This document shows positions 40,191 through 52,387 of a stretch of DNA of 64,000 bases, in pieces. This DNA comes from Anoplolepis gracilipes (taxonomy: Eukaryota > Arthropoda > Insecta > Hymenoptera > Formicidae), in contig NC_132978.1 in NCBI RefSeq assembly GCF_047496725.1, positions 8,777,001-8,841,000 of the forward strand, in the 5' to 3' direction. A model generated the notes under the pieces. The model ran no database searches and was not told the DNA's origin. It was given only the letters and a program-made list of their open reading frames with translations. Position 1 is the first letter of the stretch. The number at the start of each line of letters is the position of its first letter. The position numbers were made by a program, and so were the translations under genes.

Positions 40191-43100
40191 TCTTATTTAC
40201 TTCATAATTATACTACTCATACATAGCAACCTTTAACTTTTTTTTTATTTTTTTCATTTTTTTTTGTAAAGGCAGAAAAAACTATTTTAACTTAAAATGT
40301 ACTATATGCCAAGAGAATAACTTCTTTCATTTTTAATTTATTTTTGACCTTATTATTTTGACCTTTACTGGATAAAAGACTAAAAGATGACATCACTACT
40401 AAAAATGTAAATGATAGACAATATATATAAAAAATTACTAGAATATAAATGTAAATATGAATACGAAAAACAAGATTTCGTCAAAGTGTTTAAAAGATGT
40501 ATTGGATGTTGTTAATGGTGCATGAAATTAACAATAAGTGTGTGAAAAATCGAAATTTTATTCTTAGTTTCATATTTTTATTTGTGTATTAGAAATTTGA
40601 TATAATATTAAATATTTAGTGAAACAGAGGGATGTATAGGTTTCTTGCATGAATAAGAAGTTTTATATATAAAATGTCTCTTTATAATAAAAATGTCTCT
40701 TCGCGAGTTTAATTTCCTGCAAAATATTTGTGATTTTAATGAGTGAATCTTATATATTATCATTACTTATTTTGTATGATACTAAATAATACATGTAAAA
40801 TTTATACAGTCGAAATAGTGACATTAATATTTAATGTTTGTGACGTAGTTATTACGAGTATATCGTACGATCAGAAAATTGCAAATGAAGAATAATAGTG
40901 ATTATGTCACGTTTCATCGAACTTCATGAATATTTAAATTTGATAATATTTAAATTTCAATATTATGTAATGACATGACGTAGCAATGACATGATTTTAA
41001 AGATTTTAAATAGCTTAATCGTATTAATTACAAATTAATTGTACACGGTTTCTTTATCGCTCGTATTAAACATTTATAGTATATCTATATACAATATTTC
41101 ACATATATAATTTATATATATATATATAATTTTATATGTATATAATTTCAAAATAATCTATATTTCGAATAGTTCACCAATATGTAGTAGTAAAAATGAG
41201 CTATTTGTTTTTTTTTTCTATTTATTTTTTTCTCCTTTTCTTTTAAAAATATTATTTATGTAATATTATAACTTAAATATAATTATGATTTTATATATAT
41301 ACAGCACATTATGATATTTTTACATAAAATTTACTTTTACTCTTTTCCTTTCTTATTTTTTTTTTCATAAAGGAAATAAAAATGCGCTTTAAATGCAAAC
41401 TTTTTTTCGATTCGACAACCCACTCATTAATCGTTTCGTAATTCCTTTTACAATTGTGTTTTCACCTTCAGAACAATCTGAAAAAATATACATTATTATT
41501 GACATTCACATTTAAAACACATGTGATAAAAAAATTAATTAATTTGCTATTTTTTAATTTTTCTTTTATCAAAATAATTTTTTAAAATATCCTAAATAAA
41601 AGTAGTATATAAAAATAATTAGAAAATAGAATAATGTACAAATATAATACATTAATAAATGAATATATAACGCATATATAATGCAAATATAATGCAACTA
41701 TAACGCAAATAATAAAGTTTATTAAACTGTTGTTTTATTTGTGCTCCTGAATCTGAGTCTAGATGCCTTTTTATGTTTTTCCGTAATTTTAATTTGTGAG
41801 CCTTTTAGTCTTTATTGCAAATATAACGCATTACTAAATGAATATATGTATAACGTAGAGACATCAACGGAAGAGAGCCTGCAGTATATCAGGCAATCTC
41901 TAACATCGGAAGAAATGGATCACTTGGAAGGGACTCATTTCGACAGGCTCATTCCGCATCTGTTTGTTACTTTCGGTGCATCTGTAAGTGTTTAGTTTTG
42001 AAAAAATAAAATATAAGATTTATACAAATAATAAATAATAAGATATGATACAGTTAATCACAGTTGTGAGAATAATTTATCTTTTATATCTGTCTGATTG
42101 CTTATTTTATAGTAGTATCTTCAGTTTAACATTTAGTTTACACATTTAGTTTTACTTTTATAATTTAATTATGATCTATTTTTTAATAAATTTTTCAACA
42201 AAAGTGTTTGCTCTTAAAACTGATATTAAAATAGATTTTGAATTATTTTTTTATCTATATCAAGTATGTATACGTACATATTATATAATACACAGATAAT
42301 TAATTTTTTTCTGCATTTTATATTTCTTTCATTTTATGTCTGAATTTAAATATTATGTATTGATTTTGGTAACAAAAAGGGCGATCTCGCTAAAAAGAAG
42401 ATCTATCCAACTCTCTGGTGGCTTTTCCGAGACAATCTTCTGCCGAAACCCACCACCTTCGTTGGCTATGCTAGAAGCAAATTGACGATACAACAATTGC
42501 GTGAAAAATGTCATCCGTATATGAAAGTGAAGTCAGACGAGGCGGAAAAGTATGAGGAGTTTTGGAAGCTGAATCATTATGTTACTGGTACTTACGATAA
42601 GCAAGAAAGCTTCGACCTGTTAAATCGTGAATTGCAAAAATATGAGCAAGGAAAGATTGCGCACAGGCTATTTTACTTAGCACTACCACCGACTGTGTTC
42701 GAAAGCGTTACAAAACTTCTTCGAGCTACCTGTATGGGAAATAAGTAAGCATGATGAAACTTTAAATTTGTGTAATTTTCTATGCGAGAAATAAAAAAAT
42801 TAATGAGTAAAGCATTAAAAATTAAAAAGAAGAGACATTTCAAAAATTGTCTCTAAAATTATTAATTTATTTTATTAATAATTTAAAAATATTTTTTAAA
42901 TTTTACTGTGTGAAAAATTCAAGTTATATTAAAATTTTAGAGGATGGACCAGAATAATAATTGAGAAACCGTTCGGTTACGATGCTATTTCATCGCAGAA
43001 GCTCTCTGATCATTTGGCGTCTTTGTTCAACGAAGAACAGATCTATCGTATCGATCATTATCTTGGCAAGGAGATGGTGCAGAATCTGATGACTTTGAGA

Positions 43101-44266
43101 TTTGGGAATAGGGTGTTCAATCCATCATGGAATCGGGACAATATAGCCTCGGTGCAGATCACCTTCAAAGAGCCGTTTGGTACTGAGGGTAGAGGCGGCT
43201 ATTTTGATGAGTTTGGCATCATCAGAGATGTGATGCAAAATCATCTGCTGCAGATTTTGTCTCTAGTAGCTATGGAAAAACCCGCATCTTGCCATCCGGA
43301 CGATATTAGAAACGAGAAAGTAAAGATTCTAAGATGCATTAAGGAATTGCGACTTGAAGATACCGTTCTTGGTCAATATATCGGAAATCCGGATGTTGAA
43401 GATCCGAAGGCACATTTAGGATACTTGGATGATCCTACAGTACCAAAAGACTCTAACACACCGACTTTCGCTTTAGCGGTACTGAAAATAAATAACGAAA
43501 GATGGGATGGAGTTCCGTTTATTCTAAAATGTGGAAAAGGTAAGAAGGTGAGAGAGATCTATTTTTCGGCAAGTTGTTTCTCTTTTAATCACTATGCGAT
43601 ATTGTAGCTCTAAACGAACGGAAAGCAGAAGTTAGAATACAATACCGTGATGTACCTGGTGATATCTTTGATGGGAAAGCGAAGAGAAATGAAATGGTGA
43701 TAAGAGTGCAGCCGGGTGAAGCATTGTACATTAAAATGATGACGAAGTCACCTGGTATTACGTTCGACATGGAAGAAACAGAATTGGATCTTACTTATGG
43801 TAATAGATACAAGGTAAATAACATTTTATTGATAAAGCATTTAACGTTAATATTAAAATCTGAGAAAGTATAAGATATCTAGTAATAATATATCATACTC
43901 AATACAAATACATATTACGAAAGGGTCACATTTCACTTTTCAGGGTTTAAAATTACCGGATGCTTATGAAAGATTGATCTTAGATGTTTTTTGTGGTTCG
44001 CAAATGCATTTTGTACGAAATGATGAACTGTACGAAGCGTGGCGAATATTTACGCCGTTACTCCATCAAATCGAAAAAGAGAAAATTCAGCCTCTTCCAT
44101 ATAAGTACATATCACAAAATATATATAAATATGTTTTATCACAAAATGATTGTTTATGACTGTTTGAAATTTCAGATATGGATCCCGGGGCCCCAAGGAA
44201 GCAGATGACATGGCGAAAAGAAATAATTTTGCTTACTCTGGGTCATACAAATGGGTGAAACCGTGA
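35967..44266 (+). CDS. Zw: Glucose-6-phosphate 1-dehydrogenase, complete
   Basis: Seven coding exons give 522 residues, the usual size of animal G6PD: 35967-35988, 41859-41983, 42380-42744, 42941-43539, 43608-43813, 43944-44104, 44176-44266 (TGA). It catalyses the NADP-dependent oxidation of glucose-6-phosphate to 6-phosphogluconolactone, the first and NADPH-producing step of the cytosolic pentose phosphate pathway. Visible motifs are GASGDLAKKK (nucleotide-binding fingerprint, about residues 47-56), EKPFG with Lys180, and the signature RIDHYLGKE (207-215) with the substrate-binding Lys214. The C-terminus YGSRGPKEAD to YSGSYKWVKP matches the family end. The first exon codes only MAKERIR plus one base. 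Its phase fits exon 2 exactly, but since the N-terminus is variable in this family this exon is the least certain part, and alternative first exons are possible. Confidence 0.95.
36787..37140 (+). CDS. Unassigned 117-codon open frame nested in G6PD intron 1
   Basis: I do not recognise this protein. The frame runs from ATG to TAA in DNA whose codon and amino-acid composition is less skewed than nearby intron sequence. The product has a hydrophobic stretch near the N-terminus (about residues 17-29). After it come three Cys-containing or aromatic-rich segments and potential N-glycosylation sites NLT and NAT. It could be an exon of a diverged or decayed gene, a small secreted or membrane protein, or chance. 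A pyrimidine tract ending CTTCAAG inside the frame could also be a splice acceptor. Confidence that it is a real gene is low. Confidence 0.2.
   Translation: MRRRCTHYANVNSMIISYDVFLSYFFLQVISRIKKNSVCTIIAESQKCVYYSEMYNIFNNLITTYYHNLTINIYYGFNSGLVTFMKIIGETNATILSMTMYKNEYGEMLKFNFFRLN
37234..38244 (+). repeat. Direct repeat of a splice-acceptor-like 31-mer (37234-37264 and 38214-38244)
   Basis: The two 31-base copies differ at two positions and lie 980 bp apart in G6PD intron 1. Each is a pyrimidine-rich run ending TTTCAACAGACAGAA. The similarity weakens quickly on both sides. Confidence 0.7.
40144..40185. repeat. (AT)n microsatellite in G6PD intron 1
   Basis: A pure AT run of about 42 bases, preceded by related TATATTTATATATACATA sequence. 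Confidence 0.9.
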
Positions 44267-46158
44267 TTAGTCACTGTATATCACGCAAGTACAAATTCTA
44301 AGAAATTTATCAATGTTTCAGAGGAAAGGGCTTCTGGAGGGATATCAGTGACCGCGAAAGCCTTAAAATTAAAATCTATCAAGGTTTATTTAAAGGAAAA
44401 AAAAAACCACAATTTTTAACTGGGACATTCCAAAAATTTTAGGATTGTGATATATACTATTTATAATTTTACATTGCATTATAATTGCATTTCTATACGT
44501 CTTACTTTTATATAACTTATATCACTTACAAAGTTTTTACATGCGATTTCGTCATGATCTTAATTCAGAAATATGACTTCGATATTTAAAATAAATATAT
44601 TTTCTTAATCCTTATGTATATTTCCTTAATCCTTTACACACCTATGTATTTTTGATACATGGTATACTGAGGGGGGTGTTCATAATTCCGACCGATTTTT
44701 TTTTTGCTATAACTTTACTTACAAATTGCTTACAAGTTAGAATTAATTGTTTTGATTATTAATCATATGAGAATAAAAAGTATAGATTTTAATTAATGTG
44801 CTCATGAAAGTTCATTGATATGGAAGCTCTAATTTTCAGAAGCAAACATAGAAAATTCACTTTCTATTAATGTGCAGCGCTAAAATGAAAAAAGTGAGGT
44901 CACAAGATATTCCAGGTGTATCGTAAAGGTTAAAATTGATTGCAAAGAAATAAATATCAATTAGTTTATTTGGATCAGTTTTATTAAATATAGATAAATG
45001 TAAAACATGTGTGATGTAACACACAAAAGTGACATATTGTACAAATATCTTTGATAATACAAATTATACATTAAAAATTTATGAGATTGCTTAATTATCT
45101 GACTATAAATAAATAAGAGAAAGTTGTTTAATTATAAATAAATAAGAGAAAGTTGAAATGTCATATGTGTATATACTTATGAAAAGCTTTTCTCAAAGTG
45201 TATTACAATACAAAGATAAACAGTAGCCAAATATTTGGAATCTTTTACAATACACTTTTTGCAACTTAATATAGAATGCTGATATTCAGCTCTCTCTTAT
45301 TAAACCAATCCAATTGTATATGAAAATGAATACAAATTGATGTCATGATAAACTAAAAATATACATATTTAATATATAATTATATACTTTTTTATAATAT
45401 TAAATGGTGGAAGCTGAAAGAGGAAATAAGATAGTCTTTATATACATACGTTAAGATTTTCTTTAAGTTTATGGTATGTTTATTATGATATAGAAAGGTT
45501 GACGATATGTAAAAAAAACACATAAAATGTAAATATTGAAAATTTGTATTATTATATATCTGCAAATTATGTTGATATATAGTAGTAACATTATTTTATA
45601 TACATATATATATATATATATATATTTATATAGATACTATATCTCAACAATACATAATATATAATAATATATAATTTAAAAAAATCTTAATATTAATTTG
45701 CATGCAAAAACATTTGTTGCTAAATAGAATTATCATGTAATATTGTCATTTGGAATGTATATAAGGGATATGGATCCTTGTATCTTGTGACACATTTACT
45801 AGCTTAAAACAGACTAAATACCAATGATAAAGAAAAGTACAACAGATTATATGGTCTTTAGCCCAAAAAATAAACTTTAAAACATTTGAACTGACTAGAA
45901 CAACAGTAGCAAATGAAAAAATTGAATAGAGAGAATGAAAGAGAAATCATTTTAGTTGAATTGATTTGGGCAACTTTAAATTTATTAAGATTCTACAGAA
46001 AAATTTAGGCACAAATGAGATAATTTCTAAAATGTATCTTTCCGCTGTATAAAAGAATTATTAGCACTAATTTATTTATTAATTTAGAATCAGCATACAT
46101 TAAAAAAAAAAAACTATAATACATGTCATAATCCAGGTTTTTATAAAAGCTGCAAATC

Positions 46159-46160
<2 letters not shown>

Positions 46161-46197
<37 letters not shown>

Positions 46198-46218
46198 CAT
46201 ATATATATATATATATAG
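46161..46218. repeat. (AT)n microsatellite
   Basis: An AT run interrupted once by a GC dinucleotide. Confidence 0.85.
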
Positions 46219-46234
46219 TTTTATTTTTCTATTT

Positions 46235-46349
46235 AGGTTACGTTCCAAAACGTTCTCTTCGAGGAAAATTTTACTCGAAATATACGTAATGTATACTATA
46301 TTATATTGAATAAAATTTTCCTCGGCGAGGACGTTTTGGAACGTAACCT
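46235..46349. mobile_element. Small fold-back MITE (115 bp)
   Basis: The left arm AGGTTACGTTCCAAAACGTT and the right arm AACGTTTTGGAACGTAACCT-like end (ACGTTTTGGAACGTAACCT at 46331-46349) are inverted copies. The pairing continues through TCGAGGAAAATTTTA and its complement TAAAATTTTCCTCG, leaving a short AT-rich loop of about 35 bp. Nearly the whole element folds into one hairpin. It lies directly beside an AT microsatellite in the Strip 3' flank and has no coding capacity. Confidence 0.8.
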
Positions 46350-46812
46350 TAGATTGTTCAAATTTACGAAGATCCAGATGTGGTACAATTAACAGCTGAT
46401 CAGTGTACTTTATTAAAATGTATTCTAAATTTTAATAACTATATATATATTGTTATTGTGTGTTTTTACATATATAAAAAAGATTATACATTTAAAATTG
46501 GCAATTCCTAATGATAAAAAGTAACTAAGAGCATAATACGTTACATTGCACAAATTAAATACAAAAGAAATACAAAAGAAATATTAAATGTTTTACATGT
46601 TTTGTCAAAAGTCTTTGTTAAACATTTTCTAGATTAGGACCATTCACCGCAATACCAAATGTAACTGAAATTTCTGCAGTGTCATATGGCAATGTTTTTT
46701 TTTGTTGTTTTAACACACTTCTCACAACAGTAATTCGTAAAAATGTCACAATTTTATCCAGGTCTATGATTTAATTAAAATACGATTTATATGGTTTTTA
46801 CTTATACCAAAC

Positions 46813-47548
46813 TTAAATTTCACATGCCGCAGGATCTAATAATTCGTCCCAGTTGATACTCCTCTGAAATACCTCTTGTTGCAACCATAATTCGTAATGT
46901 TGTTTAAATTCCTCAGTTAATTCCACTTTTGTACCGAGTACTGATGTTACAGATGCATCAATCGGTTCCATTTCTTCATCTCTCAAGGCATTTGAGTATC
47001 TTCGATTATTGAACTGATCGACGCATGTTCGTAACTCGCACTCTTCAACTTGAAAATCCCATGGCCGCGCTTCTAAATCTAATACACGAAATTATATTAC
47101 ACATTCTTTGTATTATAATTTTGTTAATACTTATATAATAAATCTCATATTACAATTTCCAAATTTGAAAAAAACCAGACTCAAACAAATAAATATATTG
47201 TTTGTTTTCTCTCTCAAATATATAATATATATGATGTTAATTATTTTAAATTTATTGTACCATTGCCGTATGCCCAATCGTCGTTTAAGCGATGTCGAAC
47301 TTTTGCATAAATAACACTAATTGTTTTCATATTCGTTTTTCTCCATTGCCGACCGAGATATTTCGTTTGCATTTTTAATAATTTTAAAACGTATAATTGC
47401 ATCATTGCATGCCTAACTTTCAACGTACGTTTTAAAATAGGTGCTGATTTAAAAACGACTAACATCTGCAAATATGAATAAATTGTATATATGTGAATTC
47501 AAATTAATGTGTATAATATAATATTGTTATTTATACACACACACACAT

Positions 47549-47597
<49 letters not shown>

Positions 47598-50500
47598 TAT
47601 ACATACAATTATATTTATTATTGACTTACCATTATCCTACTATGTTTCCATTTGGTTAATTTGTTCAAAATTCTTAATAAATTGATACAAGAAAAAACAT
47701 TTCTCCATGAAAAAGATTGACTGTGGCCGATTTCGAGACTTTCAGTAGTTAACTCTGGCTGATCACCAATGACACACATGGGAAAGTCCAAAATAGGAAT
47801 ACTATTACAATATAAATTATTGATTATGTATTATAATGTATGATATTAGAAATTTAATTCGAAATTATATTCTTACTTACACATTCTTTGCTTCAATGTA
47901 AGCTATAATGTTCTGATTTAAAAATTTTAATACAAGAGGTATGCAATTTGCAAATACTAAATGCTGTGACATAAATTCAAATTGGTATACATGATTCAGT
48001 TTGAAATGTTTGAGCAGCAGTAATAAAATTGCAGAAACAGCTTTAACAATTATTTCTTTATGTCGGTTAACATCGATTCCTAATTTCATTGATTGCAGTA
48101 CTGTCATTCTGAAATAATATGTAATATAAATGTGTTTCTCTTGCTTTTAAAAAGATTTTATGTTACATATGTTAAATATTATTATTCATACTACTCACGG
48201 CATTTCTTCTGGTAGCACATCAGCCAAAATATTAATGCTGTCTGTCTTGGCCTTACTGGTAGGTGCAGCAGCAAGTAATATTTTCAATAGTGCAATCATA
48301 TATTGTGGCAAATTTGGCAATATAGCTTGATACAGAATTTCTGTTGGCGTTTGACGTAGCGGTGGTTCTGAAGTACTCATTGGATTTCTTGCTATCTCTT
48401 CTTCTTTTCGTATCTGAATTTCTGCTAGAGACGTATACATATGCTAAAACATTTGTAATATTTAGTATAGTAGAGTATAATAAATGTAGTGTGATATTAT
48501 AGTAATATAATCTATATATTTTAGACAAATACCTTTTTAAGGGTAGTGACACCTTCATGAATTGGTTGTGGTAAACCTGCTAAGCTTTCCCTGTCTCCTT
48601 GTAATTTATAACCAACAAATTTTAGTCTGGCAACTTCAAGAAAGCTGTCTACATCTTTTTGTCTTACTTTGGGCGTCCATGGTAAACCTGATGAATAATA
48701 TTAGATATTAATATAAGATACAAATTAATAAAATATATTAATTTGTATCTTAAAATATTATCATATATATATATATTAACATATTACCTTTTCCTTTTAT
48801 AAGCTGTGGAGTACTTGGCCTCAATTGTGACTGATTATTCTGATCTTCATAATATGTTTGATTCCAACAGCTATTAGGACCCAGGAATACAATCACTTCA
48901 CCATCTCCTTCATTTGTTGTAGTATTATTTGGAGGTTCCCCTCCCTCATATTCCATACCTAAACCTGGATCATCTAATGAACTTTGTTTCATCAGAAAAT
49001 TCTGTAAAAAATATATATTATTAATATTTGTAAAAGTATCAAAGCAACTATGTATAGTAATTTTAAATGGGCAAATTACCCGCCGAAAAGGTCGATTGTT
49101 CCTTTTTTGATTTTGTGTTTCTAACAAATCTGCTGCACTCATTGGTGGAGAACTTGCCCTCATTGTTCTGGCAACTTCTATAGTATCTTCTTGTTGTGTA
49201 TCGAGACCAGCTTCTTCACGATACAGTTTCTTCAAATCTCTAAGAGAGTCAATACCACCAAGAGAAACCAGGATCAGCTTCCATAAAAGCAAGAGAACTT
49301 TTTTCATCGGAAAGTGTGGTGCCGAGCCACTGCAGAAGCATGTCACCATACCAAGAAGTTTAACAATCAGTAATTCTTCTGCATATGGATTTACTGTGGA
49401 GAAAACATTCACCCATTTTAGAAGAAACTCAAACTTTCCTCTATAATATATTTGTTAAGATATTCTATACAAACAAAGCAACATACCAAGATCTTCTTTG
49501 AAACCTTCAATGTTTTCTTTATACTCGCTGTGATCAATATTTTTTAATTCTTCTCTCATAACTTCTGTCATAATGTACAAAACGGACAGAATGACTCTTA
49601 GATCTATCGAATCAGCAAGACTAACAGCTAGCTTTCTCATTGCTGAAGTAGCAGTTGTGCTATTCCTGGAAAAATCCTTCAATGTACAAAAACTCAAGCG
49701 ACAGTCTGTGCATTCCAGCATGACATATATATAATATATATAATCTTACTCAATCTCAATATTTAGCAGTTCAACAAATGCTGGAAAAATGCCAGCTTCA
49801 TAGAGTAACATTACATTTGTCCTACTCCAGTCTTGTTGTTCTTTGTCAGACTGTACCTCAGCCCAACAACCCTGAGCTAAATAAAGGATGCAGCGCGCTG
49901 CCTTCATTCTTAACTGTTTATTAGAAACTTCCAATTGATCCAGCAATTTATAGATTATCGATTTTTGCTGTGGTTTTGTCAAATTTTGCCACCATGGTCG
50001 TAACTTATACCATTCCATCTGATCTTCAAAAGCCTAGAATTTATAATAATTTATTTAATCTGTTGTTGCCATATTTTAATTACTTTTGATTCACACTAAA
50101 TTTATCATTATATAATTCAATAGTACCTTAAGATTAAGTTGTAATTCATACTGCTCTGTATAACTATATAACTCGGCAATCTCATTACTATGTATATCAG
50201 TGTCATCATAAATAAATTCCAGATCTGTAGTTCTGTTGCTTTCCTGGAATTGTAAGAATAAGACGAGATCAGGCACAAACGTTAAATAATTTCAAGTAAC
50301 ATTATTGGACAAAAATTGAACAATAAATCTATCTAAGTAATTGTATGAATCTTTTATCTTCGTTAAATGCACAATTGCTGTCATTATATTATAAATCAAC
50401 TATAGTTTTGCAAATGTGTGCTTTCAAAACTTATATTTAAATATCTATGGAACATAAAATAATACATGAATTATGAAACACATGCACATACATATACATC

Positions 50501-50878
50501 ATACACTCATATACTCATACACATCCACATACACATATATATATATATATATATATATATGTGTATAAATTTTTATATTAATATATTAATACATTTACAA
50601 ACACATCAATAATTTATTTGCACTACTCACAAATGAATAATAAAATTATAACCGTGAGTAATGTCCAAAAAAAAAAAAAAAAAAAAAAAAAATAGGGTTA
50701 GAGGACAATTTAGTTCACCAGCAGATTTATATGTAATGCGAAATTCCGAGGTATTTTTCAACGCGATTATTCTCTCACTCACATCGTTGCTGGCTGCACG
50801 TCGATGAGAATACACGGGACCTCCGTGGATAGGATCACGTTTGCCATTCCCGTTCGCATCCATCGCTACCTCACACAT
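46813..50878 (-). CDS. Strip: Striatin-interacting protein Strip (STRIP1/2, FAM40 family), complete
   Basis: Twelve exons on the minus strand give 824 residues: 50783-50878, 50127-50243, 49750-50033, 49487-49665, 49080-49393, 48788-49001, 48533-48687, 48199-48443, 47881-48108, 47630-47801, 47261-47465, 46813-47078. All phases agree and the stop is TAA. STRIP proteins are core scaffolds of STRIPAK (PP2A, striatin, Mob4, GCKIII kinases), which opposes Hippo signalling and works in dynein-dependent endosome transport. Recognisable conserved blocks in order: DLEFIYDDTD and ELYSYTE, then SLADSIDLRV, APHFPMKKVLLLLWK (N1221 domain), LPWTPKVR, LPQYMIALLKILLAAAPTSK with DSINILADVLPEEMP, LLLLKHFKLNHVYQFE, KYLGRQWRK and VRHRLNDDWAYGN. 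The C-terminus is the WDELLD-type end. Length is close to human STRIP1 (837). A shorter start at 50863 (MDANG) is possible. The exon 4/5 junction (…EDL|V…) uses the acceptor CTCCACAG, because the nearer one leads to a stop. Confidence 0.96.
47554..47592. repeat. (AT)n microsatellite in a Strip intron
   Basis: An AT run following a CA-rich run (about 47536-47556), between the exons at 47261-47465 and 47630-47801. Confidence 0.85.
50667..50692. repeat. Poly(A) homopolymer in Strip intron 1
   Basis: A run of 26 A on the plus strand, hence poly(T) in the Strip transcript. It is not near the 3' splice site at 50243. Confidence 0.9.
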
Positions 50879-52120
50879 TTTCCGTGACGGCTCGCGGCCG
50901 CGATATTCTAGTTCCCGATCTTTAGAACATCTCGGCCTAACGCGACGATCTAACGGAAGAGAGACGTCCGCTAAATTATAAATTGTACCGCACGCACAAG
51001 TCCTTTGACATTTACGTCACCTTACTTAGTTTCTCGGGCGACAAATATTGCACTATATAAATTGTTTGTTTCTTCGCGCTTACGTCATTTTCTAACCCCG
51101 ATTTATGCATGTATTGTACGTATGTACATACATTAATGAGAATCTCCGTTCACGATTACTGAATGCTTTCGTGCATTTTTCCTCTCAATCGGAAGTCTTC
51201 GGAAATAGTCGGTACATTATACACCTATATATTTTCCCGCCACAGATCTAAAATTACGCTTCTTTTGACAAAAATTCGTAATTACGTATAACATGCGCAA
51301 TGTGTGATTTATCTCGTCAAGAAAAAAAATTAAAGTTTTTATATTGCAAAAGAATATTTTCATATGTATGTTTAATTATTAGAATATAGTATATACTAAA
51401 TACATTAGAGTAAAACAAATATTTAGTAATAAAATAGATCCATCATTATAATTTTTATATTATATAAAATAAATTATATAAGAATATAAGTATTTTGTGG
51501 ATGTAAAATTTGGGAAGACAATTTAAGGGCAGTTTGTTTATACCAATGACTTTTTCATTTATTTCCTTTTGTATAACATGTTCATTATTTCTTAAAGAAT
51601 TAATATAGTACAGTTTATTTCATTAAAAACAAAAAAAAGTATTAATAGGATGAATGCAGAAATGATAGCTTTCTTTTTTAAGTGCATCATATATTTTATA
51701 TATTAAAAATAATTATATATATACATGTGGAGAATAAAAGAAAAATACTTAATACATGCAGTAAAAAAAAAAAAAATACATTTCCTTGTCGTATTCATTA
51801 TATGTTTTGATTGCAATTTGGAAATACAGTGCACTGTTTTACAAAAAAATAAGAAATATAGAATTTTCTCAAAATGATCTATAAACTTTTATTACGTTCA
51901 AAATTTTGTATGTTTTTTAGAAATCTATTTTACATATGCTTTTACATTGAATGAATTTGAATTAAAGAATCATCTAACAGTAATAAAAAATAACACAAGA
52001 AAGTAAAACAGAGGAAATATTCTCTGAGACATTTAATAGATATCAAGTAAATATAGAAGAAATATAGTTTACAAAAATTGACACACACAAGCAACATTGC
52101 ATGGCTACTATGATACTTGA

Positions 52121-52230
52121 CTTTGCCTGCATTCGATTCCTAGTTGAGATCAACTGAGACTGGAAATCTATAGTTATGTATATTATAGATTCCTAGTCCT
52201 TGCTGGAAGTACTCGAATGCAGACTTTGTG
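52121..52230. mobile_element. Small fold-back element A (about 110 bp)
   Basis: CTGCATTCGA on the left (52128-52137) is complementary to TCGAATGCAG on the right. The arms pair imperfectly through to an inner AATCTATA / TATAGATT stem with a short AT loop. It may be a MITE remnant; a hairpin RNA is the alternative reading. Confidence 0.55.
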
Positions 52231-52246
52231 CTTTATAATAAAACAC

Positions 52247-52387
52247 TAAGACCCAATTGCATCAACATAATTCTGGCTTTAAGCGAGACTTAAATTTATA
52301 TTCGTCTTTATTCATTTAGAAATAAAGATAGAGATAGACACATGTTTAAATCTCGCTTAAATCCAAAATAATATTAATCGGGCCTAA
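52247..52387. mobile_element. Small fold-back element B (about 141 bp)
   Basis: TTTAAGCGAGACTTAAA on the left pairs with TTTAAATCTCGCTTAAA on the right, with one mismatch. The outer arms pair imperfectly (TAAGACCC with GGGCCTA, and the CATAATTCTGG block with CCAAAATAATATTA). The loop is AT-rich with a TATTC/AAATA partial stem. There is no coding capacity. It lies about 17 bp from element A and appears unrelated to it in sequence. Confidence 0.6.

Larger units (their letters stand above)
35989..41858 (+). other. G6PD intron 1 (5.9 kb)
   Basis: This very AT-rich intron holds AT microsatellites at about 38021-38042, 39519-39544 and 40144-40185. It also holds a direct repeat pair at 37234-37264 and 38214-38244, and an unassigned open frame at 36787-37140. 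A segment around 41640-41674 is partly duplicated at 41820-41858, next to the exon 2 acceptor. No exon of another gene is confidently recognised. Confidence 0.6.
44267..46812. other. Convergent intergenic region between G6PD and Strip
   Basis: G6PD 3' UTR sequence probably extends to an AATAAA at 44590-44595. From about 44668 there is a patch (GGGGGGTGTTCATAATTCC and following T-run) that looks like a transposon end, but I cannot find a matching opposite terminus. A 23-base segment with AAATAAATAAGAGAAAGTTG is duplicated in tandem near 45105-45153. AT runs occur at 45600-45625 and 46161-46218, and a small fold-back MITE lies at 46235-46349. The end of the Strip 3' UTR should lie in the right part. 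Confidence 0.55.

Noticed and set aside
44668..44940. Possible mariner-like terminus in the G6PD 3' flank
   Set aside because: Only one end-like sequence is visible; no inverted partner, target duplication or transposase remnant was found, so it is mentioned only within the intergenic entry.
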